Below, one piece after another: positions 57,663-64,000 of a stretch of DNA of 64,000 nt. The notes beneath the pieces are model-generated. The model had not been told where the DNA came from and made no database searches. It saw only the letters and a list, made by a program, of their open reading frames with translations. The DNA lies in assembly GCA_963728655.1 (NCBI GenBank), contig CAVSLD010000001.1:1-64000 (forward strand), read 5' to 3'. The position numbers were made by a program, and so were the translations under genes. Within the stretch, counting starts at the first letter, position 1. Each line of letters starts with the position of its first letter. Source of the stretch: Iamia sp963728655. GTDB lineage: Bacteria; Actinomycetota; Acidimicrobiia; Acidimicrobiales; Iamiaceae.

Positions 57663-59909
57663 TTGCCCTCCCCGCCACCGACGTCGGGGACGGGGCGGCC
57701 ACCACGGTGGGCGCCCGAGCGCGAGGAGAGCCCCATCAGCACCGACGACCCCCAGCCCCCCGACGACGTCGGCGTGCCCGCCCCCGACGCGGGCGCGGCG
57801 GCCGAGGCCGACGACACCACCGCCTTCGCGGCCCGGGCCGAGGAGGCCGAGGCCGACCCTGCGGTGCACCCGGCCGACGACGTCGCCCGGGCCGACGAGT
57901 CCCCCGACGGCGTCGAGGAGGAGGACGAGGAGGAGGAGCCGGACGAGGAGGGCGGACGGGTCGCCCTGGACCTGGCCGCCGTGTCCGCCATCGACCCCCA
58001 CACCGGCGAGCCGGCCGGCGACGCTCCCACCGACGACGACGTCCCCGCCTCCGACGCCGACCACCCCCGCCCGGGCCGGGTCGACGGACCGGCCCGCGAC
58101 GAGGAGGGCGACGACCGGCGCCGCACCGCGCCGGACCACGGTGACGAGCCGGAGGCGGCCGCCCCGGCCTCGGCCCCCGAGCCGGCCCCCGCTGTCGACG
58201 CCGAGGACGCCGGGCCCACCTTCGCCGACCTGGGCCTGCGGCCCGAGCTGCTCGACGCCCTGGCCCGCCTGGGCTACGAGGAGCCCACGCCCATCCAGCG
58301 CGAGGCCATCCCGACCATGCTCACCGGGCGCGACCTCCTGGGCCAGGCCGCCACCGGCACGGGCAAGACGGCGGCCTTCGCCCTCCCGATCCTGGAGAAC
58401 CTCGAGGTCGGACGGCGGGGCCCGGCGCCCACCGCCCTGGTGCTGGTGCCGACCCGCGAGCTGGCCATCCAGGTGTCCGAGGCGGTCCACCGGTACGGCC
58501 GGACCCTCGACGCCCGCGTGCTGCCCATCTACGGCGGCCAGCCCATCTTCCGCCAGCTGCGCGCCCTGCAGGCCGGCGTCGACGTGGTCGTGGCCACGCC
58601 GGGCCGGGCCATCGACCACATGGGGCGGGGCAGCCTCGACCTCGACGCGGTCGAGACCGTCGTGCTCGACGAGGCCGACGAGATGCTCGACATGGGCTTC
58701 GCCGAGGACATCGAGGAGATCCTGGGCCGAGCCCCCGAGGACCGCCAGACGGTGCTGTTCTCGGCCACCCTGCCCCGGCGCATCGTCGCCATCGCCGATG
58801 CCCACCTCACCGATGCGGCCCGCATCCAGGTCCAGCGCGAGCAGACCCCCGAGGGCGAGGACCCCAAGGTCCGTCACATCGCCTACCTGGTCAACCGCCC
58901 GCACAAGGCCACCGCCCTGGGGCGCATCCTCGACGTGGAGTCCCCCACCGCGGCGCTGGTGTTCTGCCGCACCCGGGCCGAGGTCGACGGGCTGACCGAG
59001 ACCCTCAACGGTCGCGGCTACCGGGCCGAGGCCCTCCACGGCGGCATGGACCAGACCCAGCGCGACCGGGTGATGGGCCGGCTGCGCTCCGGCACCGCCG
59101 ACCTGCTGGTGGCCACCGACGTGGCCGCCCGGGGCCTCGACGTCGACCAGCTCACCCACGTCGTCAACTTCGACGTCCCGTCCGCCCCCGAGGCCTACGT
59201 GCACCGCACCGGCCGGGTCGGGCGCGCCGGGCGGGAGGGCGTGGCCATCACCCTGGCCGGGCCCCGCGAGCACCGCCAGCTCAAGGTCATCGAGAAGGTC
59301 ACCGGGCGCACCATCGCCGTCGAGCAGGTGCCCTCGGTGTCGGATCTCCGCAACCGGCGCCTGGAGCTCACCCGGGAGAACCTGGAGGAGGTGCTGGTGG
59401 CCGATGAGCACGACTCGGTGCGGGCGGTGGTCGAGTCCCTCAGCGACGAGTGGGACCTCATGGAGATCGCCCTGGCCGCGGTGAAGATGGCCCACGAGGC
59501 CACCGTGGCCGCCGGTGGCGACGACGAGGAGGACATCCCCCGCGTCGACCTGCGCTCCGAGCGCAGCGCCAAGGGCCGGCCCGACCGGAACAAGGGCGGG
59601 CGCCCCGACCGGGGTCGTCCCGACGGCGGCCCGGCCAAGGGCAAGCCGGGCCGCAACGCCCACACCGGGGCGGAGATGACCCGCCTGTTCGTGAGCGCCG
59701 GGCGCGAGCAGCGGGTGCGCCCCGGCGACCTGGTCGGCGCCATCGCCGGCGAGACCAGCCTGAAGGGCCGCGACATCGGCGGCATCGACATCCAGGCCCG
59801 CTTCTCCCTGGTGGAGGTGCCCAGCGACAGGGTCGACGAGGTGATCGACGGGCTGCGGTCCACGACCCTGCGGGGCCGCAAGGTCACCGCCCGTCGCGAG
59901 CGCTTCTAG
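57663..59909 (+). CDS. deaD: DEAD-box RNA helicase with a DbpA-type RNA-binding domain
   Basis: Up to 748 aa. An acidic disordered N-terminus (1-180) precedes the helicase core: Q motif TPIQREAI, Walker A AATGTGKT, PTRELA, TPGR, DEAD replaced in context by VLDEADEML, SAT, and HRTGRVGRAG. Residues 660-748 form a DbpA-type RNA-binding fold (TRLFVSAGREQRVRPGDLVG), as in CsdA/DeaD. The ATG 57663 is the first canonical start, but a GAGGAGAG ribosome site stands just before ATC at 57735 (ISTDDP), a possible noncanonical start giving 724 aa. Likely ribosome assembly and cold adaptation. Confidence 0.92.
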   Translation: MPSPPPTSGTGRPPRWAPEREESPISTDDPQPPDDVGVPAPDAGAAAEADDTTAFAARAEEAEADPAVHPADDVARADESPDGVEEEDEEEEPDEEGGRVALDLAAVSAIDPHTGEPAGDAPTDDDVPASDADHPRPGRVDGPARDEEGDDRRRTAPDHGDEPEAAAPASAPEPAPAVDAEDAGPTFADLGLRPELLDALARLGYEEPTPIQREAIPTMLTGRDLLGQAATGTGKTAAFALPILENLEVGRRGPAPTALVLVPTRELAIQVSEAVHRYGRTLDARVLPIYGGQPIFRQLRALQAGVDVVVATPGRAIDHMGRGSLDLDAVETVVLDEADEMLDMGFAEDIEEILGRAPEDRQTVLFSATLPRRIVAIADAHLTDAARIQVQREQTPEGEDPKVRHIAYLVNRPHKATALGRILDVESPTAALVFCRTRAEVDGLTETLNGRGYRAEALHGGMDQTQRDRVMGRLRSGTADLLVATDVAARGLDVDQLTHVVNFDVPSAPEAYVHRTGRVGRAGREGVAITLAGPREHRQLKVIEKVTGRTIAVEQVPSVSDLRNRRLELTRENLEEVLVADEHDSVRAVVESLSDEWDLMEIALAAVKMAHEATVAAGGDDEEDIPRVDLRSERSAKGRPDRNKGGRPDRGRPDGGPAKGKPGRNAHTGAEMTRLFVSAGREQRVRPGDLVGAIAGETSLKGRDIGGIDIQARFSLVEVPSDRVDEVIDGLRSTTLRGRKVTARRERF

Positions 59910-59915
59910 CGGCGG

Positions 59916-60383
59916 TCAGTCCTCGGACAGGCGGGGCGGGAAGCCCCCGGTGGCCACCGGGCCCCAGCGCTCCGGGGTGATGCGGACCAAGCACTTGCCC
60001 TGGCGCACCATGGCCTCGCGGTACTCGTCCCAGTCCGAGTGCTCGCCGGAGATGGAGCGGAAGTAGTCGACCAGCGGCTCGAGGGCCTCGGGCAGGTCGA
60101 GCACCTCGGCGGGGCCGTCGACCTGCACCCACGCCTCGTTCCAGTCGTCGGAGAGGACCATGATGCTGGCCCTCGGTTCCCGGCGGAGGTTGGCCACCTT
60201 GGCCCGCTCCGGGTACGTCGCGATGACGATGCGGCCCTCCGGGTCGACGCCGGCCGAGACGGGGGACATCTGCGGGCTCCCGTCCCGCCTCGTGGTGGAG
60301 AGGATGTGGCGGTGGCGGGGACGGACGAAGTCGAGAAGGGCGTCGCGGTCGACGTCGTCGTTCGTGGCGATGGTCGGGCTCAT
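59916..60383 (-). CDS. PPOX-class F420/flavin-dependent split-barrel protein
   Basis: A 155-aa pyridoxamine-phosphate-oxidase-fold protein. It starts ATNDDVDRDALLDFVRPRHR, then LSTTRRDGSPQMSPVSAGVD, ATYPERAKVANLRREPRASI and MVRQGKCLVRITPERWGPVA, the pattern of actinobacterial F420-dependent reductases. ATG 60383. Probably reduces a small molecule with F420H2; substrate unknown. Convergent with the helicase, with stops 6 nt apart. Confidence 0.85.
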   Translation of the reverse strand: MSPTIATNDDVDRDALLDFVRPRHRHILSTTRRDGSPQMSPVSAGVDPEGRIVIATYPERAKVANLRREPRASIMVLSDDWNEAWVQVDGPAEVLDLPEALEPLVDYFRSISGEHSDWDEYREAMVRQGKCLVRITPERWGPVATGGFPPRLSED

Positions 60384-60458
60384 GGGGGCAGTCTGCCCCT
60401 CCACGACCCTCCCACCCTCGTGTCCGATCCCCGCCAGCCAACCGTCCCGGACCCCGGC

Positions 60459-61943
60459 ATGCTGGGTCCTGTGATCGACGACCCCGACCGCTGCTACGCC
60501 GCCGTGCGCAGCCGCGACGCCCGCTTCGACGGGTGGTTCACCACCGGCGTCACCTCGACCGGCATCTACTGTCGGCCCAGCTGTCCGGCGGCCACGCCCA
60601 AGCGGGCCAACGTCCGCTTCTTCCCCACCCCGGCCGCGGCCCAGGGCGCCGGGTTCCGCTCCTGCAAGCGGTGCCGGCCCGACGCCAGCCCGGGCTCGCC
60701 CGAGTGGGATGCCCGGGCCGACGTCGTGGCCCGGACCGTGCGCCTCATCGCCGACGGTGTGGTCGACCGCGAAGGTGTGGCCGGCCTGGCCCGACGGCTC
60801 GGCTACAGCGCCCGCCAGCTCCAGCGCCTGCTGGTGGCCGAGCTGGGCGCCGGGCCCCAGGATCTGGCCCGAGCCCAGCGGGCCCAGACCGCCCGCACCC
60901 TCATCGAGACCACGGACCTCCCCTTCTCCCACATCGCCTTCGCCGCCGGCTTCGGCAGCATCCGCCAGTTCAACGACACCGTGCGGGCCGTGTTCGACCG
61001 CACCCCGGGAGGTCTGCGCACCGCCGGGCGCCGGGCCCCCACCGCGGCGGTCGCACCGGGCACGGTCACGCTGCGCCTGGCCCACCGCCGGCCGCTGGCC
61101 GCAGGACCGCTGCTGTCGTTCCTCGTCGGCCATGCGGTGGCCGGGGTGGGTGAGGCCCACCTCGACGCCGACGGGCGGGTGGCCGGCTTCCGCCGCACCC
61201 TCGACCTCCCCCATGCGCCGGCCACCGCCACGCTCGTCCCCGCCGAGGACCACATCGCCGCCACCCTCCGGCTGGGCGACGTCCGCGACCTCACCGCCGC
61301 GGTCGCCCGCCTGCGCCGCCTGCTCGACCTCGACGCCGACCCCGTCGCCGTCGACGCCCACCTCGGCACCGACCCCCTGCTGGCCCCGCTGGTCGCCGCC
61401 CACCCCGGCCTCCGCGTGCCGGGCACCGTCGCCGGCTTCGAGGTGGCGGTGCGCTCGGTCGTGGGCCAGCAGATCTCGGTGGCCGGCGCCTCCACCGTGA
61501 TCGGCCGCCTCGTCGCCGCCCACGGCCGACCCCTGGCCGCACCCGACGGCGGGCTCACCCACCTGTTCCCGACGGCCGAGGCGGTGGCCGCGGTCGACCC
61601 GACCACCCTGCCCATGGTGCGGAGCCGGGGCCGGGCCCTCGTCCGCCTGGCCGGGGCGGTGGCCGACGGCGAGGTCGACCTCGACACCGGCGCCGACCGC
61701 GACCACACCCGTGCCGCCCTCCTCGCCCTCGAGGGCATCGGGCCCTGGACCGCCGAGTGCATCGCCCTCCGCGCCCTGGGCGACCCCGATGCCCTCCCCG
61801 CCACCGACCTCGGCGTGCGCCGATCCCTCAACCGCCTGGCCGGACCCGAGGCCGCGACCCCCGCGGCGGTGACGGCGCGGGCCGCGGCCTGGCGGCCGTG
61901 GCGGGCCTACGCCACCCTGCACCTCTGGAGCGTGACACCGTGA
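60459..61943 (+). CDS. alkA: Ada-AlkA fusion: alkylation-responsive regulator and 3-methyladenine glycosylase
   Basis: A 494-aa fusion with the same domain order and length as Mycobacterium tuberculosis Rv1317c. Residues 5-85 are an Ada zinc/methyl-acceptor domain with four cysteines (GIYCRPSCPAATPKRANVRF; SCKRCRPD). An AraC-type helix-turn-helix follows (LARRLGYSARQLQRLLVAEL; HIAFAAGFGSIRQFNDTVR), and residues 200-494 are the AlkA glycosylase with the helix-hairpin-helix LEGIGPWTAECIALRALGDP and catalytic Asp in ATDLGVRR. A GTG at 60471 is an alternative start. It overlaps ogt by GTGA. Confidence 0.92.
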   Translation: MLGPVIDDPDRCYAAVRSRDARFDGWFTTGVTSTGIYCRPSCPAATPKRANVRFFPTPAAAQGAGFRSCKRCRPDASPGSPEWDARADVVARTVRLIADGVVDREGVAGLARRLGYSARQLQRLLVAELGAGPQDLARAQRAQTARTLIETTDLPFSHIAFAAGFGSIRQFNDTVRAVFDRTPGGLRTAGRRAPTAAVAPGTVTLRLAHRRPLAAGPLLSFLVGHAVAGVGEAHLDADGRVAGFRRTLDLPHAPATATLVPAEDHIAATLRLGDVRDLTAAVARLRRLLDLDADPVAVDAHLGTDPLLAPLVAAHPGLRVPGTVAGFEVAVRSVVGQQISVAGASTVIGRLVAAHGRPLAAPDGGLTHLFPTAEAVAAVDPTTLPMVRSRGRALVRLAGAVADGEVDLDTGADRDHTRAALLALEGIGPWTAECIALRALGDPDALPATDLGVRRSLNRLAGPEAATPAAVTARAAAWRPWRAYATLHLWSVTP

Positions 61944-62461
61944 CCCCCACCACCGACCTGCACCGCACCACCCTCGACTCGCCCATCGGCGTGCTCGTCC
62001 TGGTCGCCTCCGACGCGGGCCTGCGCGCCGTGCTGTGGCCCGACGAGCGCACCGGCCGGGTGCCGCTGCCCGACGGGATCCCCGACGACCCCGACCACCC
62101 GGTGCTGGTCGCGGCGACGAGCCAGCTCGACGAGTGGTTCGCGGGCGACCGCACCGACTTCGACCTGCCCCTCGACCCGGCCGGCACCGCCTTCCAGCAG
62201 GCGGTGTGGCAGGCCCTGGTCGCCATCCCCCACGGCCGCACCCGCACCTACGGCGAGGTGGCCGAGGCCGCCGTGGGCGACAGGGGCAAGGCCCGGGCCG
62301 TGGGCGCCGCCATCGGCCGCAACCCCCTGTCGATCGTGGTGCCCTGCCACCGGGTGGTGGGCGCCGACGGATCGCTCACCGGCTTCGCCGGCGGCCTGGC
62401 GACCAAGCGGCGCCTGCTCGACCACGAGACCGGCGGTGCCCTCCCCCTCGGCGGGGCCTGA
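61940..62461 (+). CDS. ogt: Methylated-DNA--protein-cysteine methyltransferase
   Basis: A 173-aa suicide repair protein removing O6-alkyl groups from guanine. The acceptor motif is IVVPCHRVVGADG, with the upstream DNA-binding segment GRTRTYGEVAEA and ARAVGAAIGRNPL. GTG start at 61940 overlaps ada-alkA by 4 nt, so the two are co-translated, as in the mycobacterial Rv1317c-Rv1316c pair. Expression is expected to be induced by methylated Ada. Confidence 0.95.
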   Translation: MTPTTDLHRTTLDSPIGVLVLVASDAGLRAVLWPDERTGRVPLPDGIPDDPDHPVLVAATSQLDEWFAGDRTDFDLPLDPAGTAFQQAVWQALVAIPHGRTRTYGEVAEAAVGDRGKARAVGAAIGRNPLSIVVPCHRVVGADGSLTGFAGGLATKRRLLDHETGGALPLGGA

Positions 62462-62595
62462 ACGGCACCCCCGGACGCTCGCGCCCACCGATCGAGGTCC
62501 CATCGCCCACGCGGCCGCATCCGGCTCGGTGGACGCCCGGGGCCCCGGCCGGGGTGCGCTTCCCTGGGCGCCCGCCAGCGGCCACCCTGGGGTCC

Positions 62596-63051
62596 ATGAG
62601 TGCCACGGACCTCGACACCGACGCCGTCATCGCCGCCCTCGGCCTCCAGCCCCACCCCGAGGGCGGCTGGTTCGCGGAGACGTGGCGCCACGAGCGCGAC
62701 GACGGCTCCCGCGGGACGGGCACCGCCATCTACTTCCTGCTGGAGGCCGACCAGAGCTCGCACTGGCACACCGTCGACGCCGTGGAGATCTGGCACCACC
62801 ACGCCGGCGCCCCCCTCGACCTCCTCGTGGCCGACCGCCCCGAGGGTCCGGTCCACACCCGGCGCCTGGGTCCGGACCTGGCCTCCGGCCAGCGCCCCCA
62901 GGGCCAGGTGCCCGCCGGGGCCTGGCAGGCGGCCCGGCCCGTCGGCGGCGCGGTCCTGGTCAGCTGCACTGTCAGCCCCGCGTTCTCCTTCGACGGCTTC
63001 GTGCTGGCCCGCCCCGGGTGGGAGCCGGGCGCCGGGGACCCCCGCGCCTGA
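62596..63051 (+). CDS. Cupin-fold DUF985 family protein
   Basis: A 151-aa protein with the DUF985 pattern: LGLQPHPEGGWFAETWRHE, TAIYFLLEADQSSHWHTVDA with possible metal-binding His residues, EIWHHHAGAPL, and VSCTVSPAFSFDGFVLA near the end. ATG 62596. Function is not established. Confidence 0.88.
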   Translation: MSATDLDTDAVIAALGLQPHPEGGWFAETWRHERDDGSRGTGTAIYFLLEADQSSHWHTVDAVEIWHHHAGAPLDLLVADRPEGPVHTRRLGPDLASGQRPQGQVPAGAWQAARPVGGAVLVSCTVSPAFSFDGFVLARPGWEPGAGDPRA

Positions 63052-63082
63052 ACCTCGGGGTCGGTCCCCTGAGCCCCGAGGT
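63052..63082 (+). terminator. 9-bp hairpin after the DUF985 gene
   Basis: ACCTCGGGG (63052-63060) pairs perfectly with CCCCGAGGT (63074-63082) around a 13-nt loop, immediately following the stop codon. Confidence 0.55.
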
Positions 63083-63223
63083 CGGCGGCGCGGCGATCAG
63101 GGCCGAGCCTCTCTCCGGACAGGACCGGCGCGGCCGCGGCGTCCTACGCGTCGCTCGGACGGACCTGCCGTGCTCACCCGGCCGGCCTGGCCTGCCGGCT
63201 CGGCCTCCAGGCACACTGGGCCG

Positions 63224-63658
63224 GTGACCGCGCCGACCGACGCCCCCTCCGGAGGCGACCACGGCCCGGTCGCGGCCCCACCCCCATCCGACCCCCAGGA
63301 GCGGCGTCGGCTGGTGCTGGCCGCGGCCCTCTTCTTCGGCGGCCTGGTGGTGGTCATCGCCGCGGTGGCGCTCCTGAGCGGGGACGCCGGCGACGCCCGC
63401 CCGTCGGCCACCACCCAGGCCTGCGCGACCGACGACGCCGAGTGCCTCGCGGCCCAGCAGTCGGTCGAGCGGCCCGGCATCATCCCCCGACCCGGCGAGG
63501 GCCAGGCCCCCGACGAGCCCGGCGACCGCGGCGGCTGGGAGCAGATCGCCCTGTTCGGGGTGCTCGTCGGCGCCCTCGCCCTCATCGTCGTGCTGGTGGT
63601 GCGGGCCGCCCGCCGCCACCAGACCCGCCCTCGCACCAACGCCCCCCACCGCACCTGA
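63224..63658 (+). CDS. Hypothetical membrane protein with two helices
   Basis: A 144-aa protein from GTG 63224. A Pro-rich cytoplasmic start is followed by a first helix (LVLAAALFFGGLVVVIAAVA), an extracytoplasmic loop with paired Cys (ACATDDAECLAAQQ), a Pro-rich segment, a second helix (IALFGVLVGALALIVVLVV) and a basic tail. No family recognised. Confidence 0.7.
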   Translation: MTAPTDAPSGGDHGPVAAPPPSDPQERRRLVLAAALFFGGLVVVIAAVALLSGDAGDARPSATTQACATDDAECLAAQQSVERPGIIPRPGEGQAPDEPGDRGGWEQIALFGVLVGALALIVVLVVRAARRHQTRPRTNAPHRT

Positions 63659-63713
63659 GGCGCCTCGTCACCATCGGTCTCGACGGGTCGGCTCGGCGTC
63701 GCTCGCCGACGGG

Positions 63714-63977
63714 CTAGCGGACCAGGCTGGCCAGGGCCCAGAGCGCGGCGATGCCACCAAGGCCGGCCATCACCAGGCTGCGGGCCACGGGGGCCCGGGT
63801 GCCCTCGGCCTGGCGGGCCGGCGGGGGGCGGACCACGGCCAGCAGGTTGCCCACGAGCATGGCCCCGCCGAAGGCGAGGAGGAGGTAGGCGAGGAGGTCG
63901 TCGCCGAGGAAGAACCCGCCGCCGGCGTCGTCGGTGGACGCCAGCAGCGCGGCGACCAGGAGGGGGGCGGACGACAC
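63714..63977 (-). CDS. Small membrane protein, 87 aa
   Basis: ATG at 63977. Three hydrophobic segments: APLLVAALLAS, LLAYLLLAFGGAMLVGNLLAVV and SLVMAGLGGIAALWALASLV, separated by a short Arg/Pro cytoplasmic loop. Resembles generic actinobacterial small membrane proteins of no known role. Its upstream region is cut by the window end. Confidence 0.65.
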   Translation of the reverse strand: MSSAPLLVAALLASTDDAGGGFFLGDDLLAYLLLAFGGAMLVGNLLAVVRPPPARQAEGTRAPVARSLVMAGLGGIAALWALASLVR

Positions 63978-64000
63978 GACGCCGAGGCTACGGGCGGCCT

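Noticed and set aside
1..64000. CRISPR array, prophage or insertion sequence
   Set aside because: No regularly spaced repeats of 25-40 bp, no integrase, transposase or phage structural genes were seen. The 13E12 HNH gene is the only possibly mobile item.

Overview
The window is very G+C-rich DNA with dense, short-gapped genes and many GTG starts. Several signals point to an actinobacterium: a dnaK-grpE-dnaJ-hspR heat-shock operon behind a HAIR-type operator, a 13E12/DUF222 HNH gene with a Gram-positive-type LexA box, a fused Ada-AlkA glycosylase followed by ogt as in Mycobacterium, a BTAD/SARP-type regulator, and an Rv0338c-like (EtfD) Fe-S oxidoreductase. The overall gene flavour fits Acidimicrobiia (Iamia/Ilumatobacter-like), but that placement is inference. 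I see no prophage, insertion sequence, rRNA operon or CRISPR array. There is one tRNA gene (Gly, CCC).

Layout: 0-4.4 kb, chaperone operon on the minus strand. 4.5-5.3 kb, phosphoglycerate mutase. 5.4-11.3 kb, a translationally coupled Mrp-type cation/proton antiporter operon (A/B fused, C, D, E, F, G). 11.4-12.7 kb, an acyl-CoA dehydrogenase. 12.9-18.0 kb, a nitrogen block: two tandem Amt plus P-II pairs, each behind an 11-bp-phased GlnR-like array, with a cNMP-binding protein and a winged-helix regulator next door. 18.0-21.2 kb, a large ATPase/BTAD regulator split by a frameshift.

21.3-28.2 kb is the most unusual block. It holds an ECF sigma factor, a divergent 82-aa protein, a 1134-aa FHA/ABC-exporter/cNMP-like fusion, a GAF-like protein, and a cytoplasmic subtilase fused to a degenerate kinase domain. 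The last three genes overlap by 4 nt each. I propose it as a candidate undescribed peptide-processing/export or signalling system.

28.3-37.4 kb carries an EtfD-like electron-transfer protein, a DUF1385-CPBP membrane pair, small enzymes, dcd, and adjacent DUF368 (PopT-type) and DedA genes, both families of undecaprenyl-phosphate carriers. 37.6-45.4 kb carries the tRNA, a hemerythrin with a histone-like tail, a CxxCH haem-binding protein, a P1B-5-type metal ATPase with its own hemerythrin domain, and two oxidoreductases.

45.4-52.6 kb contains two copies of a globin / 13E12 HNH / cytochrome P450 module that have decayed in complementary ways: one keeps only the HNH gene, the other only the globin and the P450. 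52.6-64 kb holds a transglutaminase-like protein, DUF2254, several small proteins including two paralogous tiny membrane peptides, a DsbA/FrnE-family protein, a DEAD-box helicase, an F420/flavin split-barrel protein, ada-alkA plus ogt for alkylation repair, a DUF985 cupin and small membrane proteins. Many intergenic gaps carry short tandem copies of imperfect palindromes, each of different sequence.
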